Positions 33,018-39,519 of a DNA stretch of 39,519 nucleotides are shown here, one piece after another (within the stretch, counting starts at the first letter, position 1; the number at the start of each line of letters is the position of its first letter). The position numbers and the translations under genes are program-made. This stretch comes from Pseudomonas putida. Its GTDB lineage: Bacteria > Pseudomonadota > Gammaproteobacteria > Pseudomonadales > Pseudomonadaceae. Under the pieces are notes generated by a model. The model ran no database searches. It saw nothing but the letters and a program-made list of their open reading frames with translations, and was not told where the DNA came from. The stretch spans positions 1 to 39,519 of the forward strand of contig NZ_JANHKS010000050.1 in NCBI RefSeq assembly GCF_028682175.1, given 5' to 3'.

Positions 33018-34481
33018 TCAGTTCTGGCTGCGTGGCAGGTACAACGTCACCCGCAGCCCGCCCTCGCGCAGGTTCTGCAAGCTGACTTCACCGCCGTGGC
33101 TGTGGGCGATATTGCGTGCGATGCCCAGCCCCAGGCCGTAGCCCTGCTGCTGTTTGCCCGCCAGCCGGAAATGCGGCTCGAACACCTGCTCCAGGCGCTG
33201 CTCCGGCACGCCCGGCCCTTCGTCATCCACATGCAGGATGAACGCCTCGGCATCGTCCTCGACGAACAGGTGCGCCTTGTCGCCGTATTTGATCGCGTTG
33301 TCGATCAGGTTGCCCATGCAGCGCCGCAACGCCAGCGGCTTGCCGTAGAACATCGACATCGCCGTGCCTTGCAGCGTGACACGGCCATCGCCGTTGGGTC
33401 CCAGGTACGGTTCGATCAGGCAGTCCAGCGCGTGATTGAGGTCCACCGGCTCGATGTTCTCGTGGATGTCGGTGTCTTTCACACACTGCAGGGCGCCTTT
33501 GACCAGCAGCTCCAGCTCATCCAGATCGCGGGTGAACTTGACCTGCATGGCTTCGTCTTCCAGCAGTTCGACCCGCAGCCGCAGCCGTGTGATCGGGGTG
33601 CGCAAGTCGTGGGAAATGGCGCTGAACAACTGCCCGCGTTCGGTCAGGTAACGGCTGATGCGTTCACGCATGGTGTTGAAGGCGCGAGTCACCTCGACCA
33701 CCTCGCTACCGCCGCCCTCCACCACCGGCTCGACATCGGCGCCCAGCGACAGGTCCCGCGCCGCATTGGCCAGACGCTTGAGCGGCCCGCTTTGCCAATG
33801 CACCAGCAGGCCGATGAACACCAGCAGGAAAATACTCGTCAGCGCGATGAACCAGACCTGCTGCGACGGCAGGCCTTCCTCTTCGAGCATGGTGTAGGGC
33901 TCGGGCAACAGCGAAGCGATGTACAGCCATTCCCCCGGCGACAGCTCGATCTGGGTCACCAGCACCGGCGGATTCACCGGCTCAAGCGTAAGGGCGTAGT
34001 GTGCCCAGGAGCGCGGCAGCTCATCGAGCTTCAAGCCGCTGTTGAAGATGCGCAGGTCTTCCGGACGCACGAAGCGCACCAGGATGTCGGGATCAGCGCC
34101 CAGGTTCTGGCGCAGGACCTGGCCGACCACGTTGATCACCGCCGACTTGCGCACCGTGGGCTCCAGTACCTGCATTTCCAGGGGCCGGTCATTGAGGGAC
34201 ACGAAAAACCGCGTGCCGCCCATGCTGCGCAACTGGTCGAGGACCATCGGGCGAAACGCCACCGGCAACGAACGGAAGTAACTCACGCTGGCGGCCATCG
34301 AGAAACCGAGGCTGCGGGCACTGGTGATCAGGCCTTCCATCTGCGTGGCGCGCAGTTGCGACAGCCAGATCAGGCTGGACAGCGTCTGGGCCAGCAACAC
34401 CGCCAGCAGGGTCAGCAGCAACATACGCCCCAACAGCGAGCGCGGGACCGGCAGACGGCGTTTTTTCTCGACCACTATCAC
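33018..34481 (-). CDS. gtrS: Sensor histidine kinase GtrS (GltS)
   Basis: The sensor partner of GltR for glucose uptake genes; in P. aeruginosa GtrS senses 2-ketogluconate/6-phosphogluconate. The 487-residue protein has a membrane helix at about 15-40, a periplasmic domain to about 200, a second helix at about 205-230 (WFIALTSIFLLVFIGLL), HAMP, a HisKA with His291 in SHDLRTPITRL, and an ATPase domain with GNLIDNAIKYG and GLGLGIARNI. It starts at GTG 34481, three bases after the gltR stop, with no strong ribosome site, so it relies on coupling. Confidence 0.92.
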   Translation of the reverse strand: MIVVEKKRRLPVPRSLLGRMLLLTLLAVLLAQTLSSLIWLSQLRATQMEGLITSARSLGFSMAASVSYFRSLPVAFRPMVLDQLRSMGGTRFFVSLNDRPLEMQVLEPTVRKSAVINVVGQVLRQNLGADPDILVRFVRPEDLRIFNSGLKLDELPRSWAHYALTLEPVNPPVLVTQIELSPGEWLYIASLLPEPYTMLEEEGLPSQQVWFIALTSIFLLVFIGLLVHWQSGPLKRLANAARDLSLGADVEPVVEGGGSEVVEVTRAFNTMRERISRYLTERGQLFSAISHDLRTPITRLRLRVELLEDEAMQVKFTRDLDELELLVKGALQCVKDTDIHENIEPVDLNHALDCLIEPYLGPNGDGRVTLQGTAMSMFYGKPLALRRCMGNLIDNAIKYGDKAHLFVEDDAEAFILHVDDEGPGVPEQRLEQVFEPHFRLAGKQQQGYGLGLGIARNIAHSHGGEVSLQNLREGGLRVTLYLPRSQN

Positions 34482-34484
34482 CGG

Positions 34485-35222
<738 letters not shown>

Positions 35223-35294
35223 TTTGGTCGTCCTTGTAAGCACTGAAATTGTTTTTATGGGTAAATCGGATCTGTAGCTACACACTCATACCCC

Positions 35295-35318
35295 GTAGCA
35301 GCACGGCTTGCCGGCGGG
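35295..35318 (+). repeat. REP-like repeat, family A, single arm
   Basis: One intact 24-bp family A unit followed by GGCGTCCTCAAGATCG. The second arm expected of a doublet is missing; a family B doublet begins 24 bp further on. Confidence 0.85.
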
Positions 35319-35341
35319 GGCGTCCTCAAGATCGCCGCGAT

Positions 35342-35430
35342 TGTAGGAGCGCGCTTGCCCGCGATTGCGATCTGTCTGTGTCATATGCATGGGCTGACAC
35401 ACCGTCGTCGCGGGCAAGCGCGCTCCTACA
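35342..35430. repeat. REP doublet, family B variant, between glk and gltR
   Basis: TGTAGGAGCGCG then CTTGCCCGCGA and its complement form inverted arms around about 43 bp. The variant has GCGCGCTTGCCCGCG in place of GTGAGCTTGCTCGCG; both arms changed together so pairing is kept. It ends seven bases before the glk stop codon. Confidence 0.92.
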
Positions 35431-35436
35431 AAAGCA

Positions 35437-36399
35437 TCAGGCCTGAGCCAGCGCCTGGTCCAGCGCCACACCCGCACCCATCAGGCCCGGGTACTCGGCC
35501 GTCACCAGCCAGACCGGCACATCCTTGAAGTAATCCTTCATCAGGCCTTTTTGTGCAAGGGCCGCATTGAAACCGCTGTTCATGAAGAAGTCGACGAAAC
35601 GCGGAATCACCCCGCCAGCAATGTACACACCGCCCCGCCCGCCGACGGTCAGCACGTTGTTGCCCGCCACGCGGCCCAGGAACACACAGAACTGCTCCAG
35701 CACCGCGCAGGCCACCGGATCACCCTTGAGCGCGGCCGAGGTAATGGCCGCCGGGGATTTCAGTTCCGGCTCGATGTCATCCAGCGCACAACTGACCTGA
35801 TACAGCAACAACAGTCCTGCGCCACTCAAGATGGTTTCAGCGCTGACATGCTCATGTTCGGCCATCAGCCGAGTCCACAACAACGCCTCGCGGGACGTGC
35901 CGATAGGCAAATCCACATGCCCACCCTCACCCGGCACGGCGGTCCAGTGGCTTTCGCCGGTGCGAATCAAGGTGCCGACGCCAAGGCCGGTGCCCGGTCC
36001 GATCACCACGCGCGCGGCCTTCGGATCGCCCTTGCCGTGGCGCACGGTGAGGTATTCATCGTCGCGCAGGCGAGTCATGCCCAGCGCCATGGCGGTGAAG
36101 TCGTTGACCATGATCAGGTTGTCGATCTTCATCGCCGCACAGAATGCCTGCCGGTTGATTTTCCAGTGGCTGTTGGTGAAGTGGAAATCATCGCCGGTCA
36201 CCGGCCCCGCCACGGCCAGGCAGATCGAGCCGACATCGCCCGGTTGCAGCTCCAGGTCCTGCAGGTAAACCAGCAGGGCCTTTTCGGGACTGGCGTAATC
36301 GATCGTCGGGAACACCCGGATCGAATGCAACTGATCGTCTTCCCAGATGGCAAAACGAGCATTTGTGCCGCCGATATCACCCACCATCGCCAATGTCAC
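35437..36399 (-). CDS. glk: Glucokinase Glk
   Basis: Phosphorylates glucose with ATP to glucose-6-phosphate in the cytoplasm. The 320-residue product has the ROK-unrelated glucokinase motifs VGDIGGTNARFAIW (phosphate loop), GPGTGLGVGTLI, and VPGEGGHVDLPIG (glucose-binding Glu and His). The start at 36399 is GTG, overlapping the edd stop as GTGA, with GGAG seven or so bases upstream; ATG at 36387 is the alternative. The C-terminal end lies seven bases from a REP doublet. Confidence 0.95.
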   Translation of the reverse strand: MTLAMVGDIGGTNARFAIWEDDQLHSIRVFPTIDYASPEKALLVYLQDLELQPGDVGSICLAVAGPVTGDDFHFTNSHWKINRQAFCAAMKIDNLIMVNDFTAMALGMTRLRDDEYLTVRHGKGDPKAARVVIGPGTGLGVGTLIRTGESHWTAVPGEGGHVDLPIGTSREALLWTRLMAEHEHVSAETILSGAGLLLLYQVSCALDDIEPELKSPAAITSAALKGDPVACAVLEQFCVFLGRVAGNNVLTVGGRGGVYIAGGVIPRFVDFFMNSGFNAALAQKGLMKDYFKDVPVWLVTAEYPGLMGAGVALDQALAQA

Positions 36400-38222
36400 T
36401 TGAGCGTCTCCAGATTCGAAGTAAAGGCGCTGGCGCCCTTCTCTGCCGAGCTGAAGGCCATGCGCATGAAACCGAACAGTTCACGGCCGGTGCCCACGTT
36501 GTGGGACAAACGTCCGATTGCCGGTTCTCTGGCGGCCAATTCTGCCGGTTCGACCAGAACTTGCAACGTTCCTTTCACGCCATCGACCCGAATGAGGTCC
36601 CCATCACGCACAAGTGCCAAAGGGCCACCATCGGACGCTTCAGGGCAGACGTGGATGGCCGCCGGGATCTTTCCGGAGGCCCCGGACATGCGTCCGTCGG
36701 TAATCAGCGCGACCTTGAAACCGCGATCCTGCAGCACGCCGAGAAATGGTGTCATTTTGTGTAGTTCAGGCATGCCGTTGGATCGCGGCCCCTGAAAACG
36801 CATGACCGCGACGAAATCGCGCTCCAGCTCCCCGGCCTTGAACGCATCGGCCAAGTCCTGCTGATCTTCGAACACCCGGGCAGGCGCCTCGACGATCTGA
36901 TGCTCCAGCGCAACCGCCGAAACCTTCATCACGCCACGCCCCAGGTTGCCTTCCATGACCCGCAAGCCGCCCTCCGGGGAGAACGGGCGAGCCACCGGAC
37001 GCAGGATGTTTTCATCCAGGCTTTCGATCGGGCCATCACGCCAGACCAGCTTGCCATTATCCAGGAACGGCTCCTGGGTGTAGCGACGCAGGCCACGGCC
37101 GGCAACGGTGTTGACGTCTTCGTGGAGCAGACCTGCATCGAGCAGTTCACGAATCAGGAACGACATGCCGCCAGCGGCCTGGAAGTGGTTGATGTCGGCC
37201 TTGCCGTTGGGGTAGACGTGGCTCAGGGTCGGCACCACTTCGGACAGATCGGCCATGTCCTGCCAGGTCAACTGGATGCCGGCGCACTGGGCGATGGCCG
37301 GCATGTGCAGCGTGTGGTTGGTGGAACCACCCGTCGCGTGAAGCGCAACAATCGAGTTGACCAGCGAACGTTCGTCCACAATCTCACCCAGAGGGATGAA
37401 CTCGCCGCTCTGTTTGGTCAGACGCGTCACCTGGATCGCGGCTTCGTGTGTCAGGGCATCGCGCAGCGGCGTGTAAGGATTGACGAAGGAGGCGCCCGGC
37501 AAGTGCAGCCCCATGACTTCCATCAGCAGTTGGTTGGTGTTCGCCGTGCCGTAGAAGGTGCAGGTGCCCGGCCCGTGATAGGACTTCATCTCCGAGTCCA
37601 GCAGCTCTTCGCGGGTGGCCTTGCCCTCGGCGTAGCGCTGGCGCACGTCGGCTTTTTCCTTGTTGGAAATGCCCGACACCATGGGCCCGCCCGGCACGAA
37701 GATGGTCGGCAGGTGGCCAAAACGCAAAGAGCCCATCAGCAGGCCCGGCACGATCTTGTCGCAGATGCCGAGCATCAGCGCTGCATCGAACATGTTGTGC
37801 GACAGCGCCACCGCCGTTGCCATCGCGATGACTTCGCGGCTGGCAATGCTCAGTTCCATGCCCGGCTCGCCCTGGGTCACGCCGTCGCACATGGCAGGCA
37901 CGCCGCCGGCGAACTGGCCGACCGAGCCGACTTCGCGCAGGGCTTTCTTGATCTGTTCCGGAAAATGCTCGTAAGGCTGATGCGCCGAGAGCATGTCGTT
38001 GTACGAAGAAACGATGGCAACGTTGGCGGCGTTCATCATCCGCAGGCTGTGCTTGTCTTCGCTGCCGCAGGCCGCGACGCCATGGGCGAAGTTGGCGCAT
38101 TGCAGCTTGCCGCGCATCGGCCCGTCGCTTGCCGCGCCCCGGATCAGTTGCAGATAGCGCTGACGGGTTTCACGGCTTCGAGCGATCAGCCGCTCAGTTA
38201 CCTCAAGGACGCGGGGATGCAT
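36396..38222 (-). CDS. edd: 6-phosphogluconate dehydratase Edd
   Basis: An iron-sulfur dehydratase (IlvD/Edd family) that converts 6-phosphogluconate to KDPG, the defining step of the Entner-Doudoroff pathway. The 608-residue protein carries AGGVPAMCDGVTQGEPGMELS and MLGICDKIVPGLLMG, each with a conserved Cys that binds the cluster, and GGSTNHTLHMPAIA. Length is normal. The ATG at 38222 has GGAG eight bases upstream. It is the first gene of edd-glk-gltR-gtrS and diverges from gapA. Confidence 0.96.
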   Translation of the reverse strand: MHPRVLEVTERLIARSRETRQRYLQLIRGAASDGPMRGKLQCANFAHGVAACGSEDKHSLRMMNAANVAIVSSYNDMLSAHQPYEHFPEQIKKALREVGSVGQFAGGVPAMCDGVTQGEPGMELSIASREVIAMATAVALSHNMFDAALMLGICDKIVPGLLMGSLRFGHLPTIFVPGGPMVSGISNKEKADVRQRYAEGKATREELLDSEMKSYHGPGTCTFYGTANTNQLLMEVMGLHLPGASFVNPYTPLRDALTHEAAIQVTRLTKQSGEFIPLGEIVDERSLVNSIVALHATGGSTNHTLHMPAIAQCAGIQLTWQDMADLSEVVPTLSHVYPNGKADINHFQAAGGMSFLIRELLDAGLLHEDVNTVAGRGLRRYTQEPFLDNGKLVWRDGPIESLDENILRPVARPFSPEGGLRVMEGNLGRGVMKVSAVALEHQIVEAPARVFEDQQDLADAFKAGELERDFVAVMRFQGPRSNGMPELHKMTPFLGVLQDRGFKVALITDGRMSGASGKIPAAIHVCPEASDGGPLALVRDGDLIRVDGVKGTLQVLVEPAELAAREPAIGRLSHNVGTGRELFGFMRMAFSSAEKGASAFTSNLETLK

Positions 38223-38359
38223 GTGATGAACTCCAGGCTAACGGATGTGGTCACCCTCTCAAACGTTCACAAAACCTGACAATTTTTCATGACCTGGGAG
38301 AAACGCTTCAGCAAAGGCCTGATTTATCAGCGTGTTGTGCCCGTTTTACGGGTTTCTAT

Positions 38360-38374
38360 TTGTAGATAAACCAA
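38360..38374. promoter_or_regulatory. Possible second HexR site, edd side
   Basis: TTGT-N7-CCAA is one base off the TTGT-N7-ACAA form and lies 138 bp from the edd start, closer to the middle of the divergent gap. It could serve edd while the 38422 site serves gapA. Confidence 0.4.
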
Positions 38375-38421
38375 AATACTGCCACTAAAAGGGCTTGTTT
38401 TCTATTTTTATGAGAATAATC

Positions 38422-38436
38422 TTGTAATTCCAACAA
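38422..38436. promoter_or_regulatory. HexR operator upstream of gapA
   Basis: A perfect TTGT-N7-ACAA (TTGT, AATTCCA, ACAA) lies 22 bp before the gapA ATG. Position and form match HexR sites reported for gap in pseudomonads. It overlaps an A-rich CA motif. Confidence 0.75.
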
Positions 38437-38439
38437 CAA
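38432..38439 (+). promoter_or_regulatory. Crc/Hfq-type CA motif in the gapA leader
   Basis: AACAACAA, then ATTTACAGAGG, lies 19 bases before the gapA ATG. It shares five bases with the HexR operator, so it only acts in RNA if transcription starts upstream of it. Confidence 0.4.
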
Positions 38440-38458
38440 ATTTACAGAGGACGGGTGT

Positions 38459-39460
38459 ATGACTCTCCGCATCGCAATCAATGGCTTTGGCCGCATCGGC
38501 CGCAACGTCCTACGTGCACTCTATACCCAAGGCTACCGTCAGGACCTGCAAGTCGTCGCCATCAACGATCTGGGTGACAGCGAGATCAACGCCCACCTCC
38601 TCAAATACGACACCGTTCACGGCCAGTTCGACGCAACTGTCGAGCACGACAAGGAAAGCCTGACAGTCAATGGTGACCGTATTTCGGTCAGCGCCATTCG
38701 CAATCCGGCTGAACTGCCCTGGAAATCCGAGAAGATTGACGTGGTGTTCGAGTGCACCGGCCTGTTCACCGACCGCGCCAAGGCTGCCGCCCACATCACC
38801 GCAGGCGCGAAGAAGGTCATCATCTCGGCCCCGGCCAAGGGCGCGGACGCGACCGTTGTGTACGGCGTCAACCACGACGTGCTGCGCCAGTCGCACCAGA
38901 TCATCTCCAACGCCTCGTGCACCACCAACTGCCTGGCGCCGGTGGCCCAGGTGCTCAACCGCGAGCTGGGCATCGAAAGCGGCCTGATGACCACGGTGCA
39001 TGCCTACACCAACGACCAGAACCTGATCGACGTCTACCACACCGACCCCTACCGCGCCCGTTCGGCCACCCAGTCGATGATCCCGAGCAAGACCGGCGCC
39101 GCCGAAGCCGTGGGCCTGGTGCTGCCGGAACTGGCGGGCAAGCTGACCGGTATGGCGGTGCGTGTACCGGTCATCAACGTGTCGCTGGTCGACCTGACCA
39201 TCCAGCTCAAGCGTGACGCGACGGCCGACGAGGTCAACGCGATCATGAAAGAAGCCGCCAAGCACTCGAAGATCCTGGGCTACAACACCCTGCCGCTGGT
39301 GTCCCATGACTTCAACCACAACCCGCTTTCGTCGATCTTCGATGCCAACCACACCAAGGTCAGCGGCCGCCTGCTCAAGGTCCTGGCCTGGTATGACAAC
39401 GAATGGGGCTTCTCCAACCGCATGCTGGATAACTGCCTGGCGTTGATGAACGCGGAGTGA
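38459..39460 (+). CDS. gapA: Glyceraldehyde-3-phosphate dehydrogenase, type I
   Basis: Oxidises glyceraldehyde-3-phosphate, released by Eda, to 1,3-bisphosphoglycerate with NAD(P). The 333-residue protein has the Rossmann start INGFGRIGRNVLRAL, the catalytic Cys154 in SNASCTTNCLAP, and the substrate region SATQSMIPSKTGAAEAV, and ends WYDNEWGFSNRMLDN. The second strand ends with AINDLGD, where an acidic residue fits NAD preference. The ATG at 38459 has GAGG upstream. It is divergent from edd and probably HexR-controlled. No terminator is seen before the repeat at 39481. Confidence 0.96.
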   Translation: MTLRIAINGFGRIGRNVLRALYTQGYRQDLQVVAINDLGDSEINAHLLKYDTVHGQFDATVEHDKESLTVNGDRISVSAIRNPAELPWKSEKIDVVFECTGLFTDRAKAAAHITAGAKKVIISAPAKGADATVVYGVNHDVLRQSHQIISNASCTTNCLAPVAQVLNRELGIESGLMTTVHAYTNDQNLIDVYHTDPYRARSATQSMIPSKTGAAEAVGLVLPELAGKLTGMAVRVPVINVSLVDLTIQLKRDATADEVNAIMKEAAKHSKILGYNTLPLVSHDFNHNPLSSIFDANHTKVSGRLLKVLAWYDNEWGFSNRMLDNCLALMNAE

Positions 39461-39480
39461 CGGGCGGCACACACTGATCC

Positions 39481-39504
39481 GTAGCAGCACGGCTTGCCGG
39501 CGGG
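39481..39504 (+). repeat. REP-like repeat, family A, arm at window end
   Basis: An intact 24-bp family A unit 20 bp past the gapA stop, followed by GCGTTCTCAAGATCG to the end. By comparison with 26644 an inverted partner is expected just outside the window. Confidence 0.85.
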
Positions 39505-39519
39505 GCGTTCTCAAGATCG

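Overview
The window is a stretch of chromosome from a Pseudomonas of the fluorescens/putida type. Gene content and order are typical of that genus: algW, the murA-his cluster, the mla operon, the kdsD-lpt-rpoN-ptsN run, and a complete glucose-to-Entner-Doudoroff region. DNA is GC-rich, and intergenic gaps carry the short palindromic REP elements common in fluorescent pseudomonads. There is no rRNA, tRNA, prophage, IS element or CRISPR array. Almost everything is core genome; the accessory material is one toxin-antitoxin pair and the repeats.

Positions 1-7130: a NIF3-family gene (-), the periplasmic stress protease algW (+), then a convergent terminator and the minus-strand run ibaG-murA-hisG-hisD-hisC. 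Positions 7140-10300: the minus-strand operon mlaFEDCB for phospholipid transport across the envelope, with a plausible promoter ahead of mlaF. Positions 10450-13850: kdsD-kdsC-lptC-lptA-lptB (+), which makes a Kdo precursor and exports LPS. Positions 14036-17645: rpoN-hpf-ptsN-rapZ-npr (+), the sigma-54 and nitrogen-PTS cluster.

Positions 17650-21510: a higBA-type toxin-antitoxin module (-), a membrane diguanylate cyclase (+), a DUF2383-type helical-bundle gene (-), a DUF3820 gene (+), and a gap holding two related terminator elements that may be small RNAs. Positions 21515-25483: zwf-pgl-eda (-) diverging from the regulator gene hexR (+).

Positions 25743-32737: the glucose uptake operon gtsABCD-oprB plus a hexose-6-phosphate mutarotase gene (-). 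Positions 33018-39460: edd-glk-gltR-gtrS (-) diverging from gapA (+). Together these genes take glucose through OprB and GtsABCD, phosphorylate it with Glk, and convert it by Zwf, Pgl, Edd and Eda to pyruvate and glyceraldehyde-3-phosphate, which GapA oxidises. Control signals visible in the DNA are HexR-like sites at zwf and edd/gapA and A-rich Crc/Hfq-type motifs ahead of gtsA, oprB, zwf and gapA.

I found no clearly new multi-gene system. The best leads are non-coding: the duplicated element downstream of eda, a roughly 200-bp inverted repeat downstream of hexR, and a REP pair placed between gtsA and gtsB. Promoter and operator calls rest on pattern matching by eye.
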